64,000 nt of DNA from Skeletonema tropicum (taxonomy: Eukaryota > Bacillariophyta > Thalassiosirophyceae > Thalassiosirales > Thalassiosiraceae): positions 3,038,001-3,102,000 of the forward strand of contig CM074130.1 of the NCBI GenBank assembly GCA_037178625.1, written 5' to 3'. The notes under the pieces are model-generated. The model made no database searches. It was not told the origin of the DNA and saw nothing but the letters and a program-made list of their open reading frames with translations. The stretch's first letter is position 1, and every line of letters begins with the position of its first letter. Shown in pieces: positions 30,864 to 42,824 of the stretch. A program made the position numbers and the translations under genes.

Positions 30864-31276
30864 TTTCATTATGTTGATGAATGCTTTTGCCAACTAATGT
30901 AGATAACCGGTTATCTACATTAGTTGGCAAAAGCATTCATCAACATAATGAAAGTCGCTAGTGCCGAGATGACTGTCGTGCAGTCCAGAACCTCGTGTTC
31001 GCTGAGCGTATGCTTCTAAGCATTACAAGCCTGACTGCACTATCAAGTGACAGTCATCTCTAGCCGATTATCTACATTAGATGGAGCATTCTAATGCTGC
31101 CCCTGGTGTTCAATATTATCACCATCCCCCCATCAGACCACAGGCTACTGGCTGGCTACTGATGGCTCTTACTACTCTGGCTCTTACGTGCGCGGAGGTA
31201 GAGTACCTGACTCGGGGCTCGAACTAGCGACTTTCATTATGTTGATGAATGCTTTTGCCAACTAACGTAGATAACC
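30864..31276. mobile_element. Foldback/MITE-like insertion with perfect 90-bp palindrome
   Basis: A 45-nt arm at 30864-30908 is followed immediately by its exact reverse complement at 30909-30953, a perfect 90-bp palindrome. The arm returns in its first orientation at 31232-31276 with one mismatch. The segment 30909-31276 (368 bp) is therefore an element with ~54-bp terminal inverted repeats, the match running on through GTCGCTAGT at 30954-30962. Inside are a second inverted pair (GAGATGACTGTC at 30966-30977, its complement at 31049-31060) and a partial arm copy near 31068. No coding frame is present. The insertion interrupts a satellite monomer between GTATCTA and GCCGTCGG. TA flanks are compatible with a TA target duplication but not conclusive. 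Confidence 0.8.
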
Positions 31277-32029
31277 GTAGCCGTCGGTATGGGCATGAGC
31301 CGCTTAAAGGCGCCCATTCTAGTCGGCGGTGATACTAGACAAGCTCATTCGTACCGCTCAGACGACTAGCGTCCGTAGAAGCGATGCTACATTCTCGTAG
31401 CTGATGAGAGAGGTCCAGTGTGGGCTGGCCGGCAGCACCACATCCTACCAAATCGTATCTATCTCCGTCGGTATGGGCGAGAGACGCTTAAAGGCGCCCA
31501 TTCTAGTCGGCGGTGATACTAGACAAGCTCATTTGTACCGCTCAGACGACTAGCGTCCGTAGAAGCGATGCTACATCCTCGTAGCTGATGAGATCGGTCC
31601 AGTGTGGGCTGGCCGGCAGCACCACATCCTACCAAATCAAATCTATATCCGTCGGTATGGGCATGAGCCGCTTAAAGGCGCCTATTCTAGTCGGCGGTGA
31701 TACTAGACAAGCTCATTTGTAACGCTCAGACGACTAGCGTCCGTAGAAACGATGGTACAACCTCGTACCTGATGTGAGCGGTCCAGTGTGGGCTGGCCAG
31801 CAGCACACATCCTACCAAATCATATCTTTCTCCGTCAGTATGGGCATGAGTCGCTTCTAGTGGCCCATTCTAGTCGCGGTGATACTAGGACAAGCTCATT
31901 CGTAACGCTCAGACGACTAGCGTCCATAGAAGCGATGCTACCACCTCGTACCTGATGTGAGAGGTCCAGTGTGGGCTGGCCGGCAGCACCACATCCTACC
32001 AAATCAAATCTTTCTCCGTCGGTATGGGC

Positions 32030-35000
32030 ATGAGCCGCTTAAAGGCGCCCATTCTAGTCGGCGGTGATACTAGGTAAGCTCATTTGTACCGCTCAGACGA
32101 CTAGCGTCCGTAAAAGCGATGCTACAACCTCGTACCTGATGTGATCGGTCCAGTGTGGGCTGGCCGGCAGCACCACATTCTTCCAAATCGTATTTATCGC
32201 CGCTGGTACTTTTGGGCATGAGTCGCTTCTAGGCGCCCATTCTAGTCGGCGGTGATACTAGGTAAGCTCATTTGTACCGCTCAGACGACTAGCGTCCGTA
32301 GAAGCGATGCTACAACGTCGTAGCAAATGTGAGCGGTCCAGTGTGGGCTGGCAAGCAGTACACATCCTACCAAATCATATCTATCTCCGTCGGTATGGGC
32401 ATGAGTCGCTTGTAAGTGGCCCATTCTAGTCGGCGGTGATACTAGGACAAGCTCATTCGTAACGCTCAGACGACTAGCGTCCTTAGAAGCGATGCTACAA
32501 CCTTCGTACCTTAATGCAAGAGGTCCAGTGTGGGCTGGTCCGGCAGCACCACATTCCTACCATATCGTATCTATCGCCGTCGGTATGGGCATGAGCAGCT
32601 CCTAGTGGCCTGTTCTAGTCGGCGGTGATACTAGACAAGCTCATTTGTACCTCTCAGACGACTAGCGTCCGTAGAAGCGATGCAACGACCTCGTAGCTAA
32701 TATGAGCGGTCCAGTGTGGGCTGGCCGGCAGCACCACATCCTACCAAATCGTATCTCTCTCCGTCAATATGGGCATGAGTCGCTCCTAGTGGCCCATTCT
32801 AGTCTCCGGTGATACTAGACAAGCTTCATTTGTACCGCTCAGACGACTAGCGTCCTTAGAAGCGATGCTACAACCTCGTACCTGATGTGAGAGGTCCAGT
32901 GTGGGCTGGCCGGCAGCACCACATCCTACCAAATCAAATCTTTCTCCGTCGGTATGGGCATGAGCCGCTTAAAGGCGCCCATTCTAGTCGGCGGTGATAC
33001 TAGGTAAGCTCATTTGTACCGCTCAGACGACTAGCGTCCGTAGAAGCGATGCTACAACCTCGTACCTGATGTGATCGGTCCAGTGTGGGCTGGCCGGCAG
33101 CACCACATTCTTCCAAATCGTATTTATCGCCGTTGGTACTTTTGGGCATGAGTCGCTTCTAGGCGCCCATTCTAGTCGGCGGTGATACTAGGCAAGCTCA
33201 TTTGTACCGCTCAGACGACTAGCGTCCGTAGAAGCGATGCTACAACGTCGTAGCAAATGTGAGCGGTCCAGTGTGGGCTGGCCAGCAGCACCACATCCTA
33301 CCAAATCGTATCTATCTCCGTCGGTATGGGCATGAGCCGCTTAAAGGCGCCCATTCTTGTCGGCGGTGATACTAGACAAGCTCATTTGTACCGCTCAGAC
33401 GACTAGCGTCCTTAGAAGCGATGCTACAACCTCGTACCTGATGTGAGAGGTCAAGCGTGGGCTGGTCGGCAGCACCACATCCTACCATATCGTATCTATC
33501 GCCGTCGGTATGGGCATGAGCAGCTCCTAGTGGCCTGTTCTAGTCGGCGGTGATACTAGACAAGCTCATTTGTACCTCTCAGACGACTAGCGTCCGTAGA
33601 AGCGATGCAACGACCTCGTAGCTAATATGAGCGGTCCAGTGTGGGCTGGCCGGCAGCACCACATCCTACCAAATCGTATCTCTCTCCGTCAATATGGGCA
33701 TGAGTCGCTCCTAGTGGCCCATTCTAGTCTCCGGTGATACTAGACAAGCTGATTTGTACCGCTCAGACGACTAGCGTCCTTAGAAGCGATGCTACAACCT
33801 CGTACCTGATGTGAGAGGTCCAGTGTGGGCTGGCCGGCAGCACCACATCCTACCAAATCAAATCTTTCTCCGTCGGTATGGGCATGAGCCGCTTAAAGGC
33901 GCCCATTCTAGTCGGCGGTGATACTAGGTAAGCTCATTTGTACCGCTCAGACGACTAGCGTCCGTAGAAGCGATGCTACAACCTCGTACCTGATGTGATC
34001 GGTCCAGTGTGGGCTGGCCGGCAGCACCACATTCTTCCAAATCGTATTTATCGCCGTTGGTACTTTTGGGCATGAGTCGCTTCTAGGCGCCCATTCTAGT
34101 CGGCGGTGATACTAGGCAAGCTCATTTGTAACGCTCAGACGACTAGCGTCCGTAGAAGCGATGCTACAACGTCGTAGCAAATGTGAGCGGTCCAGTGTGG
34201 GCTGGCCAGCAGCACCACATCCTACCAAATCGTATCTATCTCCGTCGGTATGGGCATGAGTCGCTCCTAGTGGCCCATTCTAGTCTCCGGTGATACTAGA
34301 CAAGTTCATTTGTACCGCTCAGACGACTAGCGTCCGTAGAAGCGATGCTACAACCTCGTACCTGATGTGAGAGGTCCAGTGTGGGCTGGCCGGCAGCACC
34401 ACATCCTACCAAATCAAATCTTTCTCCGTCGGTATGGGCATGAGCCGCTTAAAGGCGCCCATTCTAGTCGGCGGTGATACTAGGTAAGCTCATTTGTACC
34501 GCTCAGACGACTAGCGTCCGTAGAAGCGATGCTACAACCTCGTACCTGATGTGATCGGTCCAGTGTGGGCTGGCCGGCAGCACCACATTCTTCCAAATCG
34601 TATTTATCGCCGTTGGTACTTTTCGGGCATGAGTCGCTTCTAGGCGCCCATTCTAGTCGGCGGTGATACTAGGCAAGCTCATTTGTACCGCTCAGACGAC
34701 TAGCGTCCGTAGAAGCGATGCTACAACGTCGTAGCAAATGTGAGCGGTCCAGTGTGGGCTGGCCAGCAGCACACATCCTACCAAATCGTATCTATCTCCG
34801 TCGGTATGGGCATGAGCCGCTTAAAGGCGCCCATTCTTAGTCGGCGGTGATACTAGACAAGCTCATTTGTACCGCTCAGACGACTAGCGTCCTTAGAAGC
34901 GATGCTACAACCTCGTACCTGATGTGAGAGGTCAAGCGTGGGCTGGTCGGCAGCACCACATCCTACCATATCGTATCTATCGCCGTCGGTATGGGCATGA

Positions 35001-37000
35001 GCAGCTCCTAGTGGCCCGTTCTAGTCGGCGGTGATACTAGACAAGCTCATTTGTACCTCTCAGACGACTAGCGTCCGTAGAAGCGATGCAACGACCTCGT
35101 AGCTAATATGAGCGGTCCAGTGTGGGCTGGCCGGCAGCACCACATCCTACCAAATCGTATCTCTCTCCGTCAATATGGGCATGAGTCGCTCCTAGTGGCC
35201 CATTCTAGTCTCCGGTGATACTAGACAAGCTGATTTGTACCGCTCAGACGACTAGCGTCCTTAGAAGCGATGCTACAACCTCGTACCTGATGTGAGAGGT
35301 CCAGTGTGGGCTGGCCGGCAGCACCACATCCTACCAAATCAAATCTTTCTCCGTCGGTATGGGCATGAGCCGCTTAAAGGCGCCCATTCTAGTCGGCGGT
35401 GATACTAGGTAAGCTCATTTGTACCGCTCAGACGACTAGCGTCCGTAGAAGCGATGCTACAACCTCGTACCTGATGTGATCGGTCCAGTGTGGGCTGGCC
35501 GGCAGCACCACATTCTTCCAAATCGTATTTATCGCCGTTGGTACTTTTGGGCATGAGTCGCTTCTAGGCGCCCATTCTAGTCGGCGGTGATACTAGGCAA
35601 GCTCATTTGTACCGCTCAGACGACTAGCGTCCGTAGAAGCGATGCTACAACGTCGTAGCAAATGTGAGCGGTCCAGTGTGGGCTGGCCAGCAGCACCACA
35701 TCCTACCAAATCGTATCTATCTCCGTCGGTATGGGCATGAGCCGCTTAAAGGCGCCCATTCTTAGTCGGCGGTGATACTAGACAAGCTCATTTGTACCGC
35801 TCAGACGACTAGCGTCCTTAGAAGCGATGCTACAACCTCGTACCTGATGTGAGAGGTCAAGCGTGGGCTGGTCGGCAGCACCACATCCTAGCATATCGTA
35901 TCTATCGCCGTCGGTATGGGCATGAGCAGCTCCTAGTGGCCCTGTTCTAGTCGGCGGTGATACTAGACAAGCTCATTTGTACCTCTCAGACGACTAGCGT
36001 CCGTAGAAGCGATGCAACGACCTCGTAGCTAATATGAGCGGTCCAGTGTGGGCTGGCCGGCAGCACCACATCCTACCAAATCGTATCTCTCTCCGTCAAT
36101 ATGGGCATGAGTCGCTCCTAGTGGCCCATTCTAGTCTCCGGTGATACTAGACAAGCTGATTTGTACCGCTCAGACGACTAGCGTCCATTAGAAGCGATGC
36201 TACAACCTCGTACCTGATGTGAGAGGTCCAGTGTGGGCTGGCCGGCAGCACCACATCCTACCAAATCAAATCTTTCTCCGTCGGTATGGGCATGAGCCGC
36301 TTAAAGGCGCCCATTCTAGTCGGCGGTGATACTAGGTAAGCTCATTTGTACCGCTCAGACGACTAGCGTCCGTAGAAGCGATGCTACAACCTCGTACCTG
36401 ATGTGATCGGTCCAGTGTGGGCTGGCCGGCAGCATCACATTCTTCCAAATCGTATTTATCGCCGTTGGTACTTTTGGGCATGAGTCGCTTCTAGGCGCCC
36501 ATTCTAGTCGGCGGTGATACTAGGCAAGCTCATTTGTACCGCTCAGACGACTAGCGTCCGTAGAAGCGATGCTACAACGTCGTAGCAAATGTGAGCGGTC
36601 CAGTGTGGGCTGGCCAGCAGCACCACATCCTACCAAATCGTATCTATCTCCGTCGGTATGGGCATGAGCCGCTTAAGGCGCCCATTCTTGTCGGCGGTGA
36701 TACTAGACAAGCTCATTTGTACCGCTCAGACGACTAGCGTCCTTAGAAGCGATGCTACAACCTCGTACCTGATGTGAGAGGTCAAGCGTGGGCTGGTCGG
36801 CAGCACCACATCCTAGCATATCGTATCTATCGCCGTCGGTATGGGCATGAGCAGCTCCTAGTGGCCCGTTCTAGTCGGCGGTAATACTAGACAAGCTCAT
36901 TTGTACCGCTCAGACGACTAGCGTCCGTAGAAGCGATGCTACGAACCTCGTAGCTAATATGAGCGGTCCAGTGTGGGCTGGCCGGCAGCACCACATCCTA
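32030..37000. repeat. Higher-order repeat of five satellite monomers (~925 bp)
   Basis: Monomer variants recur in a fixed order. A variant with GGTACTTTTGGGCATG occurs at 32205, 33135, 34059, 34615, 35539 and 36467 (spacings 930, 924, 556, 924, 928). A variant with GTCAAGCGTGGGCTGGTCGG occurs at 33450, 34931, 35856, 36781 and 37888 (1481, 925, 925, 1107). The 556-bp step is a three-monomer, deletion-like version. This shows recent amplification of a five-monomer block. A different three-monomer period (~552 bp) is seen at about 28.9-30.0 kb. Confidence 0.88.
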
Positions 37001-38998
37001 CCAAATCGTATCTATCTCCGTCAATATGGGCATGAGTCGCTCCTAGTGGCCCATTCTAGTCGCCGGTGATACTAGACAAGCTCATTTGTACCGGTCAGAC
37101 GACTAGCGTCTGTAAAAGCGACGCTACAACCTCGTACCTGATGCAAGGGTTACAGTGTGGGCTGGCCAGCAGCACCACATTCTTCCAAATCGTATCTATC
37201 GCCGTCAGTATGGGCATGAGTCGCTTGTAGTGGCTCATTATAGTTGGCGGTGATACTAGACAAGCTCATTTGTACCGCTCAGACGACTAGCGTCCTTAGA
37301 AGCGTTGCTACAACCTCGTACCTGATATGAGCGGTCCAGTGTGGGCTGGCCAGCAGCACCTCATTCTACCAAATCGGATCTATCTCTGTTTGTATGGGCT
37401 TGAGTCGCTTGAAGTTGCCCATTCTAGTCGGCGGTGATACTAGACAAGCTCATTTGTACCGCTCAGACGACTAGCGTCTGTAAAAGCGATGCAACGTCCT
37501 CGTAGCTGATGTGAGAGGTCCAGTGTGGGCTTGCCAGCCGTAGCACATTTTTCCAAATCGTATATTTCGCCGTCGGTATGGGCGAGAGCCGCTTCTAGGC
37601 GCCCATTCTAGTCGGCGGTGATACTAGGCAAGCTCATTTGTACCGCTCAGACGACTAGCGTCCGTAGAAGCGATGCTACAACGTCGTAGCAAATGTGAGC
37701 GGTCCAGTGTGGGCTGGCCAGCAGCAGCACACATCCTACCAAATCGTATCTATCTCCGTCGGTATGGGCATGAGCCGCTTAAAGGCGCCCATTTTTGTCG
37801 GCGGTGATACTAGACAAGCTCATTTGTACCGCTCAGACGACTAGCGTCCTTAGAAGCGATGCTACAACCTCGTACCTGATGTGAGAGGTCAAGCGTGGGC
37901 TGGTCGGCAGCACCACATCCTACCATATCGTATCTATCGCCGTCGGTATGGGCATGAGCAGCTCCTAGTGGCCCGTTCTAGTCGGCGGTAATACTAGACA
38001 AGCTCATTTGTACCGCTCAGACGACTAGCGTCCGTAGAAGCGATGCTACAACCTCGTAGCTAATATGAGCGGTCCAGTGTGGGCTGGCCGGCAGCACCAC
38101 ATCCTACCAAATCGTATCTATCTCCGTCAATATGGGCATGAGTCGCTCCTAGTGGCCCATTCTAGTCGCCGGTGATACTAGGCAAGCTCATTTGTACCGG
38201 TCAGACGACTAGCGTCTGTAAAAGCGACGCTACAACCTCGTACCTGATGCAAGGGTTCCAGTGTGGGCTGGCCAGGCAGCACCACATTCTTCCAAATCGT
38301 ATCTATCGCCGTCAGTATGGGCATGAGTCGCTTGTAGTGGCTCATTATAGTTGGCGGTGATACTAGACAAGCTCATTTGTACCGCTCAGACGACTAGCGT
38401 CCTTAGAAGCGTTGCTACAACCTCGTACCTGATGTGAGCGGTCCAGTGTGGGCTGGCCAGCAGCACCTCATTCTACCAAATCGGATCTATCTCTGTTTGT
38501 ATGGGCATTGAGTCGCTTGAAGTTGCCCATTCTAGTCGGCGGTGATACTAGGCAAGCTCATTTGTACCGCTCAGACGACTAGCGTCTGTAAAAGCGATGC
38601 AACGTCCTCGTAGCTGATGTGAGAGGTCCAGTGTGGGCTTGCCAGCCGTAGCACATTTTTCCAAATCGTATATTTCGCCGTCGGTATGGGCGAGAGCCGC
38701 TTCTAGGCGCCCATTCTAGTCGGCGGTGATACTAGGCAAGCTCATTTGTACCGCTCAGACGACTAGCGTCCGTAGAAGCGATGCTACAACCTCGTACCTG
38801 ATGTGAGCGGTCCAGTGTGGGCTGGCCAGCAGCAGCACATTTGTCTGCCATATTGTATCTATCATCATTAATTAGTACTTGAGCTACTGCTAGTGTGCCC
38901 ACATTGCTGGTTGCAAGAACGAAGAATTACAGTGTTACTTCGCTGTCGGATTGTATAGCTACAAGCGATGACTTGTAGTCGTAGATAACCTGACGAGG

Positions 38999-40267
38999 TC
39001 CAATTTTGGCTTGCCCGCAACAGGGCTAAATTTCATTGCTTGTTTTTCTTGTGAACAAGTGCATTAGCCGCAGCTAGTGTCTTGTTATACATGATAGTGA
39101 TCGTTATTAGGCTTAATAGTACGTCTTAGAATGATTGCATAGCTAAAAGCTTTGCTACCGACTCTAACGCATTGTGTTGACGACTACAGTCCACTAATTT
39201 GCCACTTGTCTGCGCAGCACAAGCACCACGTGAGCCACCTCTTTTTATCTCTTTCAGAATGTAATGGCTAGCTTTTAAGTAGCGTATTTAGGTTTAGTGT
39301 CCAAGAAGCGCATTCGCATTGATCAAACCAATGCAGCAGGTATCTTTCTATGGCAACTGTTAGTTGGTCATTCGGTTCCCATGTCGAATGTCGATTGATT
39401 AGTACCGTCTGTTGGAGTTCGGTACTCAAATAAGTCTTTTCTTCTGCCAGTTGACCCTACTTACATCGTTTTTCGTTTTTCTTTTCAATATGGAAGTATG
39501 TGTAGTTGTTTATGATTTTGGCTCTTTTTGCTTGTTTGCATGATATTGAAATATGTTCATCAATAGTGACTTTAAGTATTGGTTAGTTAAAAGAAGTGGT
39601 CTAGACCTTGCGTAATTATGACCGGATGAGGCCCATTTTTTGCAACAGCATCTATACACTTTTTATGTTTCAGTCTGTCAATATTTGTTCAACTCCTTAC
39701 TTTGATTTTCAGTAGCTTGCAACTGTAGCAAAATTTCATTTGCACAGACGCAAAGATTGAATACATAGTTAGACGCAACTTTTTTAAACTTCGTTTCGAT
39801 TAATGCAGTCCAATAATTTGGCATTGTCAGTGCGCAGCACCACGTGGGCCACCTCTTTCTTATTCGTTCAGACTGTAATCAATGGCTTTCAGCGTCCTTA
39901 GTTATGGTAATAGAAAGCATTGGCATTGATCAGATGATTGCAGTAGTATCTTTCGATGGTATCATACTTACTTTATATACTTAAATGCTCTGGTGATTCG
40001 GTTCCTGTGTCGAAGCTTTGATCAAGTACCGTCTGTTGGTCTCTGGTACTCGAAAATGTCTTTCACTTCGCAACTGCTTCAGCTTCACGTTCACGTTTTT
40101 GGTCATCCATGTCCGAATGTCCGTTAATGACTTTTGTCCGTCAATGACTATTTACATACTTTTTCACGAACTGATCAAAAAGTAATTCACCATGGCAAAA
40201 TCGGAGGGGATAGGGCCGCAGCAGCGAGTGCACCTCCGATGAAAACGAGACAGGCTTAATTAGTGCA
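38999..40267. other. AT-rich right flank of the satellite, no gene
   Basis: 1.27 kb without a coding frame. It starts with strongly diverged satellite-like sequence and contains two diverged copies of a ~250-bp segment (see the repeat entry). The last ~100 bp is the presumed promoter of the leishmanolysin-like gene. No transposon ends were recognised. Confidence 0.5.
39186..40070. repeat. Two diverged direct copies of a ~250-bp segment, offset ~620 bp
   Basis: Copy one (about 39186-39445) and copy two (about 39806-40070) share CCACTAATTTG versus CCAATAATTTGG, GCGCAGCAC, CACGTGxGCCACCTCTTT, GCATTGATCA, and TACCGTCTGTTGG (39402 and 40027). They show many substitutions and small indels, so the duplication is old. 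The function is unknown. Confidence 0.7.
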
Positions 40268-40438
40268 GTGACGACGACGATGAGTTCCGATATGATAATA
40301 ACAGGTGCAAGAAATGCCTCTTGCTTTAGGCGAGATCCATCATGTTGTGTGTCTCCGAGATCAACTATCTACATCCCCATATCCGTTAGCAACATTAAAA
40401 GGCGAAGTAAAAAACGGTCGCCACAGTCTTCTAGTGCA

Positions 40439-42753
40439 ATGCGTCGGCTTCTCATTACATGTAGCTGCTTTTATCTCCTATCAGAATCAAATGGTGTAAC
40501 TGTTGAAGACGGAAAGAAGCGCTACCTTAGGACTGCGGTCGCAGCAGCAACCACGGATGGCGCCCTGAATACTTCAATGGAGTCCCCTCCGACCGATTCA
40601 TTAGCGGCCAATACCCAAGAAGAGTACGATTACGAATCATATCATACATCACATAACATTCCGGTGCCAGCATTAAGCACAACTTTAATGGGTTTGCAGC
40701 GGTCACAGGTTAAAAACGACAATGATGTAATATCGGTTCAACACAAGGGCATATTTTCTTTTGCAGGGACAAATCAAGCAATGAGGAGCTTTGCATCCGA
40801 CGGTAATGGGAGTGAAGTTTTAGAAACGCAGCAACACACACAACAACGAGGGGCCCTTGCCTTTGCAGGGACAAACCAAGCGATGTTAAATTTTGCAAGT
40901 GGATCTAATGGAGAGGAAGACGCTTCTGCGGGAAGAAGAATACTAACAACGGAACAAAACAAAGATCCTTCATTGGAAACAGATATATGGATGAAAAATA
41001 TACCTCATGTTTGGGAATTAGATACCGAGCAGTTGGAGCAGCTGGATAGGGAAGCTGAGTCTGATACATCATTTGGCTCTGAATCTGACGCTGACTCTGA
41101 TATAAAACCACAACAATCACGCAAACACAGTTCATCAACAAGGACTGACGCGGATCTTGACAATGGTAGATACCTGGTAGGACTAGAAATGAGAGATATC
41201 AAAGTACACCAGCAAATCATTCTTGATTATAACGACACGAACGAATTCGGAGAGAAACGCCTGGATCCTCTTCGAATAAAGTTCATACCCTCAGATGGTG
41301 AAAATAGCGATCAATTGCTACCATTACTACTTGAGAATGCCTTCAAGGAAAGTTCTAAGCTATGGTCTAGCGCATTGTCGGTTGTGCCTGTTGCTGGCAG
41401 GATTCTCCCGTCTTCAGACACATGTGGAAGTGCCAGTATCCCGTTAGAAGATCGAGAGAAGGGTGTAAATGGAGCAGACGTTCTCATTTACATCAGTAGC
41501 GACAATCGATTCTGTGGTGGAGCTTCTATGCATTCCGCAGTTTGCGACTTTGACCAAAATATGAGGCCTCTCGTAGGGAACATCAACATTTGCACAAAGA
41601 ACATCCCTACTGAGAATATTGATGCGGAGACAATCAGCCCCAGCACAATGGACCGATATACTAGCTACATCACCACTGAGACAGGTCGAGTATTAGGGGC
41701 CTCTACATCATTCTTCCGTCATTTTAAGAATCCCGATACTTCCATTGCTTACGGGACAACTGAAAAGACTGTCAACTGTGTGGATGGAACGAAAGAAACG
41801 ATCGAAGTTCCAAATATGATAAGTGAGTTTGAGTCTGCTGGGGAAGTGTCTTACGAGATAAAGACGCCGAAAGTCATCGAAGTAGTTCGAAATCATTTCG
41901 ACTGTATGACTCTGACAGGTGCTAAACTTGAATCAAACAAGGGTAGCACAAGCTGCTTCGGTGGGTTTCTCGACGATGTAAGTTCCTCCTTGTTCATTTT
42001 CTTTGGCTCTTCGCGAATAATTTTGTATACTGAACCATCTCTTTTGATCTTTGCACACAGCATCTCTTCTTTGGAGAACATTTATCTGCATTCCAATCAA
42101 TAGGGTCGTTATCGCTGTCGCCTCTAACTCTTGCTTTGCTCGAAGATTCGTCTTGGTATGTTGCCAACTACACAGTTTCAACTGAAGTACCATTTGGACG
42201 CGGTTCGGGCTGTCAGTTTGCACGTGGTGGCTGCATCCCTGATAACGACAAAAATAATTGGGGATTTCACTGCAATACTATTGACACACTCGGCTGCGAC
42301 CCATCCCATTCCTTCAAGGCGTCGTGTGATCTCTTGGATACATCAACTGACAGCAGTGATTCATTTTGTCCAATGTTTGTCCGCGGAGCTGTTGATTGCT
42401 CCGAAGAATCAAGCCAGCCAGCTCTTGCTGGTGAATATTATGGCGAAGGAAGTAAATGTGTCAACACTGACAAGACTGAGCCGATGTGTCTCCGAGCTGT
42501 TTGTAATGAAAAAGATTACACAATTGACATCCATTTCTCGGATGTTGTTTTTTCATGTTCTTTTGATGGTCAAATAATTGACACGATGGAGAACCTGCGA
42601 ATCGAGTGTCCACGAATCGCTGCAGTATGCCCCACTCTTCACTGTCCTTCAAATTGTTCTGGGCGGGGAGTCTGTGACGAGGGTAGAGATGGAAAACACA
42701 CTTGTATCTGCGACAATCCATTTGATGACTCTCCGGGCTGCTGGGCTAATTAG
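40439..42753 (+). CDS. Leishmanolysin-like (peptidase M8) protein lacking HExxH, with EGF-like C-terminus
   Basis: Two exons, 40439-41977 and 42061-42753 (83-bp GT-AG intron, phase 0), 743 residues. The start at 40439 gives a signal peptide (MRRLLITCSCFYLL); an upstream ATG at 40268 would bury it. After a low-complexity N-terminus with a repeated FAGTNQAM motif comes an M8 domain: CGSASIPLEDREKGVNGADV, LVGNINICTKNI, then RYTSYITTETGRVLGASTSF, and after the intron HLFFGEHLSAF with LTLALLEDSSWYVANYT. The last block is diagnostic of leishmanolysins. The zinc motif position reads TETGR instead of HExxH (41675-41689), so both zinc histidines are lost while the downstream His remains. The C-terminus has an EGF-like Cys cluster (CPSNCSGRGVCDEGRDG). 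It is probably a secreted or surface non-catalytic homologue. Confidence 0.85.
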
Positions 42754-42824
42754 GCAACAACAACTTCAATTAATGGTATAAAAATTTACATAATGCATTT
42801 TTTATTTTGTCATAAAATAGGTAC

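Larger units (their letters stand above)
28305..38998. repeat. Satellite array, ~184-bp monomer, about 55 copies
   Basis: Head-to-tail monomers whose landmark GTCCAGTGTGGGCTGGCC recurs at 28421, 28605, 28789, 28972, 29156 and so on, spacing 183-185 bp. Each monomer also holds AAATCGTATCTAT, CGGTATGGGCATGAG, CATTCTAGTCGGCGGTGATA, and an almost invariant CTCAGACGACTAGCGTC. The first monomer (28305-28420) is shortened and divergent. Right-edge monomers decay progressively (a diverged unit spans 38810-38998). There is no coding potential; short frames within it are accidental. The array is interrupted once by an inverted-repeat element (30864-31276). Length and organisation suit a centromeric or heterochromatic satellite, which is inference. 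Confidence 0.97.

Noticed and set aside
31180..31230. tRNA or tRNA-derived SINE (GGGGCTCGAACTAGCGAC resembles an antisense B box)
   Set aside because: The flanking bases cannot form a T-stem, and no acceptor or anticodon arm fits.
38172..38360. 62-codon reading frame inside the satellite
   Set aside because: It is one frame of a diverged monomer, is not kept in other monomers, and has no protein-like features.
28305..38998. CRISPR array or rDNA spacer as explanation of the repeats
   Set aside because: The whole 184-bp unit is repeated without unique spacers, the setting is eukaryotic, and no rRNA sequence lies nearby.
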